From positions 1 to 64,000 of the forward strand of contig NZ_VTOM01000007.1 in the NCBI RefSeq assembly GCF_009765365.1: DNA of 64,000 nt. The letters run 5' to 3'. The notes under the pieces are model-generated. The model did no database searches and was not told where the DNA came from. It saw only the letters and a program-made list of their open reading frames with translations. Origin of the DNA: Antarcticirhabdus aurantiaca (GTDB lineage Bacteria > Pseudomonadota > Alphaproteobacteria > Rhizobiales > Rhizobiaceae). Numbering within the stretch: position 1 is the first letter of the stretch; each line of letters starts with the position of its first letter. Both the position numbers and the translations under genes were made by a program. Of the stretch, positions 9,861-17,486 are shown piece after piece.

Positions 9861-11045
9861 ATGCGAGCGATGAACCGTTTGAGTGCCCGAGCGGTGCTGA
9901 CCCTTGGCCCCGGCAAGCATGCCGACGGAGCCGGCCTATGGCTCCACAAACGCGAGGACGGCGGTGCCCAGTGGGTCTTGCGCTACACCATCCATGGTCG
10001 ACGTCGCGAGATGGGATTGGGCGCGACCCCGCCCGTGTCGCTCAAGGAGGCCCGCCAGGCGGCGGAGCAGCACCGCGCCGAAGTCCGAGCGGGCAGGGAT
10101 CCGATTAAGGAGAGAGACCGCCAGAAGCGGGAGGCGGCCAAGAACATCCATCTGCTGAAGGACATCGCGCTCGACGCCTTTGAGGCGCGCAAGGCCGAGC
10201 TCAAGGGTGATGGCGTGGCCGGCCGATGGTTCTCGCCCTTGGAGCACCACGTTCTGCCGAAGCTCGGCAAGGTGCCGGTTGCCGATCTCGACCAGAAGGA
10301 TGTCCGAGACGCCCTGGCGCCCATCTGGCACACCAAGGCCGAGACGGCGAGGAAGGCGCTCAACCGCCTATCCATCTGCCTGAAGCATGCGGCGGCCCTC
10401 GGCCTCAACGTCGATCTTCAGGTGGCGGAGAAGGCTCGTGCGCTTCTCGGCAAATCCCGCCACAAGGCGAAGAACATACCGGCCATGCCCTGGCAGGAGG
10501 TGCCCGCCTACTATGCCGCGCTGGACGCCGGATCCGTCACCCACCTCGCTCTTCGCCTCCTGATCCTCACCGGCGTTCGATCGGGCCCGCTTCGCCATAT
10601 GCATGAGAGCCAGATCAGCGGAAGCGTGTGGACGATCCCAGGCGAGGCGATGAAGGGGTTGCGGGATGCGACTGAGGACTTCCGCGTGCCGCTGTCAGCG
10701 GAGGCTCTGGAGGTGATCGAAGCCGCGCGGCGCCATGCTCGCGACGACTACCTCTTTCCGAGCCAAATGCGCGGCGTCATCTCCGATATGACGATGGCCA
10801 TGCACATGCAGCGCGCTGGGCTGGAATACCGGCCACATGGGTTTCGCTCGTCGCTGCGAGACTGGATGGAGGTGGAGGCGAAGACGCCCTTCGCCGTCGC
10901 CGAGACGGTGCTCGGCCATGTGGTCGGCGGTTCGGTAGAGCGAGCCTACCGCAGAACCGACTACCTCGATCAGCGGCGCGAGGTGATGGAAGCCTGGGCG
11001 GCTTGGGTCCGGTCTACTTTTTCTGGCCCCAAGGCCGCGGAGTAG
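9861..11045 (+). CDS. int: Tyrosine recombinase/integrase of the tRNA-Phe element
   Basis: A 394-residue phage-type integrase. The N-terminal DUF4102-like arm-binding domain contains LHKREDGGAQWVLRYTIHGR and a MGLGATPPVSLKEARQAAE segment. A core-binding domain lies at about 95-200 and the catalytic domain follows. Catalytic residues are visible: Arg in LLILTGVRSGPLRH, H-x-x-R in RPHGFRSSLRDW, His in LGHVVGGSVE and the nucleophile Tyr in RAYRRTDYLDQR. It is intact and full length. It reads into the element from the left repeat. Its 3' end overlaps the convergent ribbon-helix-helix gene by 32 bp. Confidence 0.95.
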   Translation: MRAMNRLSARAVLTLGPGKHADGAGLWLHKREDGGAQWVLRYTIHGRRREMGLGATPPVSLKEARQAAEQHRAEVRAGRDPIKERDRQKREAAKNIHLLKDIALDAFEARKAELKGDGVAGRWFSPLEHHVLPKLGKVPVADLDQKDVRDALAPIWHTKAETARKALNRLSICLKHAAALGLNVDLQVAEKARALLGKSRHKAKNIPAMPWQEVPAYYAALDAGSVTHLALRLLILTGVRSGPLRHMHESQISGSVWTIPGEAMKGLRDATEDFRVPLSAEALEVIEAARRHARDDYLFPSQMRGVISDMTMAMHMQRAGLEYRPHGFRSSLRDWMEVEAKTPFAVAETVLGHVVGGSVERAYRRTDYLDQRREVMEAWAAWVRSTFSGPKAAE

Positions 11046-11439
11046 CAGCCGCCTTCGGTTTCCGGATGTATTCCTCCACGTATGAGAGGAAGGTCTCTTC
11101 CTCCTCGGTCCTCTTGCCGGGCCGAAAGGCGATTTTGTCGGCCATGGCTTCCAGAGTTCCCGCAAGTGTAGGCGGCGGAGGATACGCTTTCTCGATTGCT
11201 TCAAGGATCAAGACGTTCGGATCCTCTTCGCGGCGTTCCGCTTGATCCAGAACGCGCGCCAAAACGTCGGACGGTAGCCAGATACTGAAGGATCCGGCTC
11301 CTCCTCGGTGAAGACTGTTCTGAAGCCTGTTGATGATCTCAGCATTGATCGACTTTTCTCCAGCAGCTCCCTGTAGGGCCGAATAGAGAGAGGCCGGGAC
11401 CCGGATCGTATAGCGAACGTAGTCGTCTTGCTTTGCCAT
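11014..11439 (-). CDS. Arc-like ribbon-helix-helix regulator
   Basis: A 141-residue protein from ATG 11439 (an upstream start is possible but lies in the operator region). Residues 5-40, DDYVRYTIRVPASLYSALQG and AAGEKSINAEIINRLQNSL, match the Arc/Mnt fold: a beta-strand RYTIRVP, helix A, then a conserved N-A-E-I-I-x-R-L helix B. The C-terminal 100 residues (IWLPSDVLARVLDQAERREE, a proline run, acidic helix) are unfamiliar. It is transcribed away from a second, smaller ribbon-helix-helix gene, with three copies of a 13-bp motif between them, so it probably represses its own and the divergent promoter. Confidence 0.78.
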   Translation of the reverse strand: MAKQDDYVRYTIRVPASLYSALQGAAGEKSINAEIINRLQNSLHRGGAGSFSIWLPSDVLARVLDQAERREEDPNVLILEAIEKAYPPPPTLAGTLEAMADKIAFRPGKRTEEEETFLSYVEEYIRKPKAAATPRPWGQKK

Positions 11440-11451
11440 ATCGGCACATGA

Positions 11452-11529
11452 CACCAAATCCGTGAAAAAATCCACCATCAGTGTTGCGCACTAATTTGGT
11501 GCGTGCTACGCCTTTTCACGAATTTGGTG
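11452..11529. promoter_or_regulatory. Triple operator between divergent RHH genes
   Basis: Three copies of a 13-bp near-palindrome: CACCAAATCCGTG at 11452-11464 (inverted), CACTAATTTGGTG at 11489-11501 and CACGAATTTGGTG at 11517-11529. The shared core is ATTTGGTG flanked by CAC. Copy 1 lies 13 bp from the minus-strand gene start, copy 3 ends 16 bp before the plus-strand gene. The layout is that of an operator bound by the ribbon-helix-helix proteins encoded on either side. Confidence 0.65.
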
Positions 11530-11545
11530 AACAGGAGGTTTTGTC

Positions 11546-11713
11546 ATGGACAATAGCGAGATCCGCATGACCGTCCGATTGCCCGGTGATGCGGCCGAGT
11601 TCCTCGAAAAGGAAGCGCGCTGCAACTTCACATCGAAAAATGCGCAGATCGTCAGCGCAATACGTGCGGCGATGAGGGCGAAAACGGCAGAGCCCAATGA
11701 GGCCCGCCCATGA
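11546..11713 (+). CDS. Small ribbon-helix-helix-type protein (55 aa)
   Basis: ATG 11546 follows an ACAGGAGGTTTTGTC ribosome site. The protein begins MDNSEIRMTVRLPGDAAEFL and continues EKEARCNFTSKNAQIVSAIR. The strand-forming R-M-T-V-R-L-P followed by two helices, the second with N-A-Q-I-V-x-A-I-R, resembles Arc-type DNA-binding domains in minimal form. It overlaps the AlpA gene by four bases (ATGA). It opens the rightward early operon of the element, directly behind the triple operator, and may be its cro/arc-like switch protein. Confidence 0.72.
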   Translation: MDNSEIRMTVRLPGDAAEFLEKEARCNFTSKNAQIVSAIRAAMRAKTAEPNEARP

Positions 11714-11895
11714 CCGATCCCCTTCTCACCGCACGCGAAGTCGGCACGATCCTGCGCATTAGCCAGGCGTCCCTGTACCGCAGAATGGCGGACGGCACGT
11801 TGCCCAAGCCAGTGAAGCTCGGCGGCCTCTCGCGCTGGCCACAGTCGGAGATCCTCGCTGCCGTTAAAGCGGCGGGCGAGAGGAGGGCGCCTTGA
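11710..11895 (+). CDS. AlpA/excisionase-type HTH protein
   Basis: A 61-residue protein of the MerR-like AlpA/Xis group: LLTAREVGTILRISQASLYR supplies the helix-turn-helix and DGTLPKPVKLGGLSRWPQSE is the typical wing, where AlpA proteins show K-L-G-x-R-x-x-W. Such proteins activate integrase expression or assist excision in P4-like satellites and islands. It is translationally coupled on both sides, with a TGATG junction to the next gene. Confidence 0.88.
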   Translation: MTDPLLTAREVGTILRISQASLYRRMADGTLPKPVKLGGLSRWPQSEILAAVKAAGERRAP

Positions 11896-11984
11896 TGCGC
11901 GCTCGTCCGCAAAGAAAAGGCCCGGCAGAGGCTGCCACCTCGACGCCGAGCCATGACCCCAACCATCCCTACCAGGAGAAAGCT

Positions 11985-12545
11985 ATGGTCAGCCGTAGCG
12001 ATACCACCGCGCCCGCGGTGCCGGCAAGTCACCCGCTGGCCGCCCAGGTCGAGCAGATGCTCGCCGAGCTCCAGGCCACCCTTGTCGCCTGCGACGTCGG
12101 CCCTCTTCGGGCCATGATCGACAGCGACGGGTCCATCACGGTCTTCTCGGTCGCAGGCGAGCCGTTCGTCGCCGGCCATCGCCTAGTCGGCCTGCCCGCC
12201 GTGATGGTGCGGGTCGATCGGCACGCAAAGTCGACGGGGCCGGAGATCATCTTCGATACCCGACCACGGCCTCACAAGCCCTCACCCCGCCGGACTGCGA
12301 TCGGTGCGCTCTACGAGCGGTGGCGAGCCCTGGCGGACAAGTCCGACGAGGAGATGGAGCCTGCCGCTTGGGCGACCTGCTATTCGGAGTATCTCCTCCT
12401 ACAGGAGACGATCACCGCCCATCAGCCGACCACCGCTCGCGACCTCGCGATGCAGATGGTCGTCGAGACGGAAGATTTCGCGAGCAGCGCTCGAGACGTC
12501 TTCAGGGCGAAGATCTCGGCCCTAGCCTCGGGGTTGGAGGCGTGA
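11985..12545 (+). CDS. Hypothetical protein of the element's early operon
   Basis: No family recognised. Two in-frame starts are plausible: ATG 11895, coupled to the AlpA stop, or ATG 11985, which has an AGGAGAAAGCT ribosome site and precedes the conserved-looking part. I prefer 11985 (186 residues); the intervening 30 residues are proline- and charge-rich. The protein has a helical N-terminus (HPLAAQVEQMLAELQATLVA), a central beta-rich part (LRAMIDSDGSITVFSVAGEP) and a helical C-terminus. No membrane segment. Position between AlpA and the helicase gene suggests a replication or regulation role, which is inference only. Confidence 0.6.
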   Translation: MVSRSDTTAPAVPASHPLAAQVEQMLAELQATLVACDVGPLRAMIDSDGSITVFSVAGEPFVAGHRLVGLPAVMVRVDRHAKSTGPEIIFDTRPRPHKPSPRRTAIGALYERWRALADKSDEEMEPAAWATCYSEYLLLQETITAHQPTTARDLAMQMVVETEDFASSARDVFRAKISALASGLEA

Positions 12546-12547
12546 CG

Positions 12548-12925
12548 ATGACGCACGTCAACATCCTGAGCCGCCAGTCCGCGGTCGTTCTGGAGTTCCT
12601 CGCCGCCTTTTGTCGCACTGGCACATGCGTGCCGATCGTATCGGATGGACGGATCGTCTGCTTCACATCCCGCTGGAACGCAGCCCGTATTGCTCTGCCG
12701 GATCCACTCCCCGTCGCCGACTACATCGGCGGTATGGAGGCGCTCGGCTATCGCTTCGCCGTAGGCAATCATGGCGGACGGGCTCTCTGGTACAGGGGCA
12801 TGCCGGAGGAGCCGATCTCGGCTTCCTGGAACGCCTATGCCCTTCGGCTCGATGCAGCGATGGACCGGTCGGCCCGACGCGACGAAATCATCGCGTACCT
12901 CTCGTCGACGCGCGGGGTGCACTGA
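12548..12925 (+). CDS. Hypothetical protein (125 aa)
   Basis: Starts at ATG 12548, two bases after the preceding stop, and its own stop overlaps the helicase ATG (TGATG). It begins MTHVNILSRQSAVVLEFLAA and contains ALWYRGMPEEPISASWNAYA. No family recognised; no signal peptide or membrane helix. The tight coupling argues that it is a real gene acting with the helicase. Confidence 0.65.
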   Translation: MTHVNILSRQSAVVLEFLAAFCRTGTCVPIVSDGRIVCFTSRWNAARIALPDPLPVADYIGGMEALGYRFAVGNHGGRALWYRGMPEEPISASWNAYALRLDAAMDRSARRDEIIAYLSSTRGVH

Positions 12926-14376
12926 TGGCGACGCCCAAGCTTCCCGCGCTTTGGCGACGGAATGCCTATTCCCTCGCCCCTCCCGACGACAACAAGGAGA
13001 TCCTCCAGAACGACCGCGCCCTCGCGCTGCAGATGGCGCCCGGACTACGAGGCGCGATCGAGCGAGGATGGGAGATCGTCCTCCATGTCAATTCTTCGAC
13101 CAAGAAGAACACGTGGGATCAGTACGCGACCACCTTCGAGATCAACATCTTCGGCAACGGGATGCTGCTGCGGGTCTATCCCTGCAACGACCTGAAGCAG
13201 GGCATCGCGATCGCCGAGGAGCTGTCGAGGACCATACCCAACAGCCACGTCCTGGTCGGCACCGAGGGTGAGCAGGCTCCCGAGTTCGACCTCGTCGGGG
13301 CGGGCGATCTGCTCGCCACCGAGGCGCCGCCACTCGCCTGGCACGTGCCCGGCATCATCCCCGCGGGCCTGCCGACGCTGCTTTTCGGCGATGGCGGGAC
13401 GGGCAAGAGTCTAGCGGCCCTGCAGCTCGCCGTCGCCACAGTAACGGCCCGCTCCTGGCTGGATCAGCCGATCGCGCAGTCTGGGCCCGTCATCTTCATG
13501 ACGGCCGAGGACGACGAGGGCGAGGTGCACCGCCGCCTCGAGGATATCTGCCGCACCGAGGGGATCGCAACGTCGGATCTCGCGAACCTCAAGATCAATG
13601 CGAAGGTCGGGGAGGACGCCCTCCTGGGCATCTTCAACCCCGACACCCGCATGATCGAGCCGACCGGCCTCTTCGGCGCTCTGGAGCGAACCATCGAGCG
13701 CACCTCGCCGTCACTTGTCGTGCTCGACACCCTGGCCGACCTCTTCGGCGGCGACGAGAACGTGCGCAGCCAGGCCCGCCAGTTCGTTGGCCTTCTGCGC
13801 CGCCTTTCTCTCGCCCACGGTTCCACGGTCCTCTGTCTCGCCCATCCCTCAGCCGCCGGCATATCGAGCGGCACGGGCACCTCGGGCTCGACGGCGTGGA
13901 GCAACAGCGTTCGGTCGCGCCTCTATCTGGAGCGCGTCTTCGAGTGGCGCGGCAGGGGAGACAATCGGCGCTTCGTCGAGCCCGATCCCGACGCGCGGGT
14001 GCTGACCACCAAGAAGATCAACTACGGGCAGACGGGCAACGCCATGCGCTTACGCTGGCGCGACGGCGTCCTGGTGCCCGACGTGATCCTGGCGGACATG
14101 GCGCCTGCGTCGTCCAAGGCGGCCGAGACGGCGGCGGAGGCCAACCAGCGCGTCGATGACAAATTCCTGGAGATCCTCGCAGCCTACCAGGCTGAAGGCC
14201 GCAACGTGGCCGATGCAGGGCCGACCTACGCACCGACCAAGTTTGCCAAGGACGAAAGAGCCGAGGGGATCACGAATAAATCTTTCGCGAAGGCCATGCA
14301 GCGCCTCTTCGCTCAGGAGCGCATCCGCACTGTGGTTTATGGTCGAGGGTACAAGCGCATCGAGGTCGTGTCTTGA
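12925..14376 (+). CDS. RepA-like AAA ATPase (putative replicative helicase)
   Basis: A 483-residue protein. After about 150 residues of unassigned N-terminal region comes a RecA-fold ATPase typical of RepA-type hexameric helicases: Walker A LLFGDGGTGKSLAALQLA, Walker B-like SLVVLDTLADLFGGDENV, then LRRLSLAHGSTVLCLAHPS and TGTSGSTAWSNSVRSRLYLE, whose G-T-S-G-S-T-A-W-x-N-x-V-R-S-R motif is characteristic of plasmid and phage RepA ATPases. A winged-helix-like C-terminus may follow. It is the last gene of the coupled early operon and is directly followed by iteron-like repeats, suggesting autonomous replication at some stage. Confidence 0.85.
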   Translation: MATPKLPALWRRNAYSLAPPDDNKEILQNDRALALQMAPGLRGAIERGWEIVLHVNSSTKKNTWDQYATTFEINIFGNGMLLRVYPCNDLKQGIAIAEELSRTIPNSHVLVGTEGEQAPEFDLVGAGDLLATEAPPLAWHVPGIIPAGLPTLLFGDGGTGKSLAALQLAVATVTARSWLDQPIAQSGPVIFMTAEDDEGEVHRRLEDICRTEGIATSDLANLKINAKVGEDALLGIFNPDTRMIEPTGLFGALERTIERTSPSLVVLDTLADLFGGDENVRSQARQFVGLLRRLSLAHGSTVLCLAHPSAAGISSGTGTSGSTAWSNSVRSRLYLERVFEWRGRGDNRRFVEPDPDARVLTTKKINYGQTGNAMRLRWRDGVLVPDVILADMAPASSKAAETAAEANQRVDDKFLEILAAYQAEGRNVADAGPTYAPTKFAKDERAEGITNKSFAKAMQRLFAQERIRTVVYGRGYKRIEVVS

Positions 14377-14381
14377 GGCCG

Positions 14382-14480
14382 CTGCGTACCCCCCTGCGTA
14401 ACCCTGCGTACCCCCCTGCCTATCCGGTGCGTACCCCCCTGCCTAACCCCCTGCTTACCCTGCGTATCCCCCTGCTTAGT
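14382..14480. repeat. Iteron-like array, nine TGCNTA units
   Basis: Starting six bases past the helicase stop, the hexamer TGC(G/C/T)TA followed by a C run recurs nine times on one strand, beginning at 14383, 14395, 14405, 14417, 14428, 14440, 14452, 14461 and 14473. Spacing is 9-12 bp, close to one helical turn, so all units face the same side of the DNA. Typical units read CTGCGTACCCCC or CTGCCTAACCCC. Placement after a RepA-like helicase fits a replication origin with initiator-binding iterons; a regulatory role is also possible. Confidence 0.6.
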
Positions 14481-14745
14481 ACCTGTGTGTTTTATCCCCC
14501 ATACCCCCATATGCGCTTGCGCGGCCCAAGAGGGGCCGCAGCGCATGGCGCAGGGTGGGGAAGGAAGAAAAAGGCGAGCAGCCGCTGGACGGCTTGCATG
14601 CCGCTGCATTGCGACGAGGGCGGCTCTCGGGCTGAGGGCCTCGACGATGCCGGGCCCATCCATGGCAGGTCGGACCGTGCGCCTTCGAAGGCAGAGGCGC
14701 TTCAAGCGCCTATATGCCGGCCCTTCATCATCCGAGGAGCGGACC

Positions 14746-14955
14746 ATGAGCCAGACCAGCCACAAGCTCGTAGACCTCACAGAGGCGAGCATCATGCTGC
14801 AGCAGCATCTGATCGCGACGCTACTGCGCACCGAGACGCTCAGCCAGATGGAGGTGGAAGGCATCTTCGCCGGCGCGATCGAGTCGGCGAGCACGCGTCC
14901 GAACGGTCCGGCGTTAGTCATCATCCTGCGCCAGATCGCCGGCGAGGAAGAGTAG
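14746..14955 (+). CDS. Small hypothetical protein (69 aa)
   Basis: ATG 14746 follows a CGAGGAGCGGACC ribosome site. The protein, MSQTSHKLVDLTEASIMLQQ then HLIATLLRTETLSQMEVEGI, is short and mostly helical, with no cysteine motif and no membrane segment. Family unknown. It stands alone between the iteron-like array and the MucR gene. Confidence 0.55.
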   Translation: MSQTSHKLVDLTEASIMLQQHLIATLLRTETLSQMEVEGIFAGAIESASTRPNGPALVIILRQIAGEEE

Positions 14956-15080
14956 GCGCCTCAGCCGAGCAGCATGCGCGCTGCTCGGTCGATCAGGCTG
15001 GAGACGGGAGGCGACGCCGCCTCATGGCCTGCAGCGATCTACGCGCTGCAGTCACCATCGGCGGCATCGATCAGGATGGG

Positions 15081-15581
15081 TCAGGCAGACGCCTTCTTTG
15101 CACGGCCGCGCTTCGCCTTCGGAGCTTCAGCCACGGGCGCGGGCTCGGGCTCAGCCTCGATCGAGGGAGCCTCAGTACGCTTCCGGCCGAGGCCCATGCT
15201 CCTGGCAAGCTCCGAGCGGGCAGCGGCGTAGTTCGGCGCCACCATCGGGTAGTCGGACGGGAGGCCCCACTTCTTGCGGTAATCGTCCGGCGTCATGCTG
15301 TGGCTCGTTTGCAGATAGCGCTTGAGCGACTTGAACTTCTTTCCGTCCTCGAGGCTGATCAGGTAGTCCGGCGTGATCGACTTCTTGATCGGCACAGCCG
15401 GGACCAGAGGCTCAGGCTCAGCTTCGGGAGCCGTCTGAGCAGCGCCAGCAGTGCCCTCCAGCGCCGCGCGGACATTGCTGATCAGGCCCGGCAGCTCGTT
15501 GGCAGGCACCTGGTTGTTGCTGACGTAGGCGGCGATGATTTCCGCCACCGCGTCGATGCGGAGGTCGAGAGCGTCACTCAC
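15081..15581 (-). CDS. MucR/Ros family regulator lacking zinc ligands
   Basis: A 166-residue member of the MucR/Ros family: an N-terminal oligomerisation helix (LRIDAVAEIIAAYVSNNQVP), an acidic linker, then the DNA-binding domain with ISLEDGKKFKSLKRYLQTSH and SMTPDDYRKKWGLPSDYPMV and the MGLGRKR end. In canonical members the domain is a zinc finger; here the usual first Cys position (L-I-C-L-E-D-G) is Ser and the usual first His (L-K-R-H-L) is Tyr. Some Mesorhizobium homologues are known to fold without zinc. MucR proteins act as H-NS-like silencers of AT-rich DNA. The extended A/E/K-rich C-terminus is unusual. Confidence 0.9.
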   Translation of the reverse strand: MSDALDLRIDAVAEIIAAYVSNNQVPANELPGLISNVRAALEGTAGAAQTAPEAEPEPLVPAVPIKKSITPDYLISLEDGKKFKSLKRYLQTSHSMTPDDYRKKWGLPSDYPMVAPNYAAARSELARSMGLGRKRTEAPSIEAEPEPAPVAEAPKAKRGRAKKASA

Positions 15582-15709
15582 GGATCTAATCCAATCGTTC
15601 TAAATGGAGACATTGATCAGGTTGCTCTGAATGCGATCGTCAGCAGCGCTGATACTGATCTCATCGCATCAATCTTCGACGTGCTTCTGTCAAGGGGAGA
15701 TGCACAGCA

Positions 15710-15991
15710 ATGAAGGGCGGTGCAGCGCTTCCTGTTCTCATGCGCGACGCCGAAGTGATCTCGCTGAAGGAGGCGTGCTTCCGCAGCGGACGCTCCGAGA
15801 AGACAATCGCGCGCTGGTGCCGGAGGGATGGCATAGGGCGCCGAGCTGAGCCGTCCGCGCCTTGGGAGATCTCCGCTGTCGCGCTCGAAGCCAAGCGCTA
15901 CGGCGACACGGAAGCCATCGAGGCGCTTCGGCGCGGCGAGTTCTCGTGCGAACGGGTGCGCCGATATGCAGAGCATCTCGGACTGGGATGA
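15710..15991 (+). CDS. Putative HTH DNA-binding protein (93 aa)
   Basis: A 93-residue protein with an HTH-like segment AEVISLKEACFRSGRSEKTI followed by ARWCRRDGIGRRAEPSAPWE, which resembles MerR/excisionase-type recognition (R-S-x-K-T-I-x-R-W-C). The remainder is helical. It is transcribed away from the mucR homologue; its stop lies 14 bp from that of the convergent M50 protease gene. Probably an element-encoded regulator; exact family unknown. Confidence 0.6.
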   Translation: MKGGAALPVLMRDAEVISLKEACFRSGRSEKTIARWCRRDGIGRRAEPSAPWEISAVALEAKRYGDTEAIEALRRGEFSCERVRRYAEHLGLG

Positions 15992-16005
15992 TGAGTTTCG
16001 GTCAC

Positions 16006-16695
16006 TCAGCGGCTGATGCCGCCGAGCTCCAGGAACAACGGGGTGAGCCAGGCCAGCGCGCCGCCGACCACCCAGCCGAACGGGTTCAGATCCATGCCGA
16101 GCTGCCGGCCGAGTGCCGGCAACAACAGCACGACGGCCAGAAGGATCAGGAAGCCGTGGCGCTCGAGCTTGGCATAGGGACGCGCCAGAGGCGCGGGTAG
16201 GACGCTCATCAGGATCCGGCTTCCGTCGAGCGGCGGCAACGGGATCATGTTGAACACGGCCAACACGAGGTTCAGCAGGATCGACTGGTAAAGCGTCTGC
16301 ACGGCCCAGGGCACCCACGCGTCAGGCAAAGCGTCCATGGTGCGCAAGAGCAGGGCCGAGACGATCGCCAGTACGATGTTCGTGACGGGTCCAGCGACTG
16401 CCACCAGCGCCATGCCGCTGCGAGGATGGCGTAGGCGGCCAAAGGCGACCGGTACGGGCTTGGCCCAGCCGAACAGGAACGGCGCTCTCGTCACGAGCAG
16501 GATGGCGGGTAGGATGATGGTGCCGAGCGGATCGACGTGCTTCAGCGGGTTGAAGGTCACGCGCCCCAACAGAAACGCGGTGTCGTCGCCGAGCTTCCAG
16601 GCAGCGTAAGCGTGCGCTGCCTCGTGGAAGGTGATGGCCAGCAGGATGGGGATGATCCACGTCGATGCCGTGTAGGCGATGCTGGCAGCGTCCAA
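16006..16695 (-). CDS. Site-2 protease (M50) family membrane metalloprotease
   Basis: A 229-residue polytopic membrane protein. The zinc-binding motif H-E-x-x-H is visible in ITFHEAAHAYAAWKLG near residue 24, and the second active-site motif in LAVFNMIPLPPLDGSRILMS (N-x-x-P-x-P-P-L-D-G). Hydrophobic helices at about 10-30, 57-73, 95-120 and 140-158 complete the compact M50 group III-like fold. Such proteases usually cleave membrane-bound regulators. Its presence inside the integrated element, on the opposite strand to the tail operon, is odd; it may be cargo. Confidence 0.88.
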   Translation of the reverse strand: MDAASIAYTASTWIIPILLAITFHEAAHAYAAWKLGDDTAFLLGRVTFNPLKHVDPLGTIILPAILLVTRAPFLFGWAKPVPVAFGRLRHPRSGMALVAVAGPVTNIVLAIVSALLLRTMDALPDAWVPWAVQTLYQSILLNLVLAVFNMIPLPPLDGSRILMSVLPAPLARPYAKLERHGFLILLAVVLLLPALGRQLGMDLNPFGWVVGGALAWLTPLFLELGGISR

Positions 16696-16741
16696 GAGGC
16701 TGATCTCCTTCGATAGCAGTCAAGGCTGCCCACATGGCCGA

Positions 16742-16757
16742 ACATGTCCGGACGTGT
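16742..16757. promoter_or_regulatory. 16-bp near-palindrome, candidate operator
   Basis: ACATGTCCGGACGTGT is a dyad with one mismatch, in the 117-bp gap between the divergent M50 gene and the first gene of the rightward late operon. It is positioned to control one or both promoters. No regulator assigned. Confidence 0.35.
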
Positions 16758-16812
16758 CCACTGAACGTGCCCTCGCGCGCGTGCTCCACTGCCTCCATCA
16801 ACGGAGGCATCC

Positions 16813-17016
16813 ATGGCTTCAGCCCAACTCTTCCTGAACGGCGCTCGCGTCACGCGTGAGTTCCGCGACGCGCTCTTCGACCAGGCCAACCGCGCCGGCA
16901 TCACCCCCAACGAGTTCTGCATCACCGCTGCCGCCGAGAAGCTGAAGCGCTCGGGCGCCGACTTCCCCGGCGTCTTCCGTGCCGGCGATCTGCCTGAGCT
17001 CGGGAGGGCTGCCTGA
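16813..17016 (+). CDS. Small hypothetical protein (67 aa), first gene of late operon
   Basis: MASAQLFLNGARVTREFRDA continues with LFDQANRAGITPNEFCITAA. No family is recognised; the N-A-R-x-G-I-T-P-N-E-F pattern suggests a small helical, possibly ribbon-helix-helix-like, domain. A one-base overlap with the next gene (TGATG) shows coupling. It starts the rightward run of closely packed genes that leads to the tail module. Confidence 0.6.
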   Translation: MASAQLFLNGARVTREFRDALFDQANRAGITPNEFCITAAAEKLKRSGADFPGVFRAGDLPELGRAA

Positions 17017-17486
17017 TGGCCGGCAGCAACTTCGTCGCCGCCTATCCGGATGGCTCGCGCCGCATCTTCGCCCACGTCGGCAACCCCGCGAGCTTCCGGA
17101 AGGCCATGGCCTCAGCCGGGGTCCGGATCGAGGAAGCGGACGATAGCCACTTCCGGCAAGCGGGCTATGAGGATGGCAGCCGCGCCTTCAACGCCATTTC
17201 GTCGCTGCAGCTCGTCCCGCTTCCCGACGCGCCTCCCGCCGGTGCTGCCGCCAGACCGACGGCCACGACCAACAGCCTGTACGATGCCGGATGCCCTGGT
17301 CCTGCCGCTCCCGAACCCGCCAAGCCGCTGCGCTTCGACCTCGCGGCCAGCATGCGCAAGCAGTTCGGCCTGCAGACGCCCGAGGAGCTCGAAGCCGAGA
17401 AGGCGAACCGCGGCACCCTGGCCAGGATGATGGACGACGTCGTTGCCAGGAAGACTGGCCAGACGCAGACGCAGGCGCGCCGCTGA
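17016..17486 (+). CDS. Hypothetical protein (156 aa)
   Basis: No family recognised. The N-terminal half (FVAAYPDGSRRIFAHVGNPA; SFRKAMASAGVRIEEADDSH) looks globular, the middle is proline/alanine rich and the C-terminus (LRFDLAASMRKQFGLQTPEE) is helical and charged. Coupled at both ends (one-base overlaps). Strong third-position G/C bias supports coding. Confidence 0.6.
   Translation: MAGSNFVAAYPDGSRRIFAHVGNPASFRKAMASAGVRIEEADDSHFRQAGYEDGSRAFNAISSLQLVPLPDAPPAGAAARPTATTNSLYDAGCPGPAAPEPAKPLRFDLAASMRKQFGLQTPEELEAEKANRGTLARMMDDVVARKTGQTQTQARR

Noticed and set aside
14382-14480. CRISPR array
   Set aside because: Repeat units are 9-12 bp with no unique spacers and no cas genes; it is a tandem direct-repeat array.
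14373-15713. 446-codon plus-strand frame after the helicase
   Set aside because: It reads the iteron-like array and the antisense of mucR; the first part is a repetitive artefact of the repeats.
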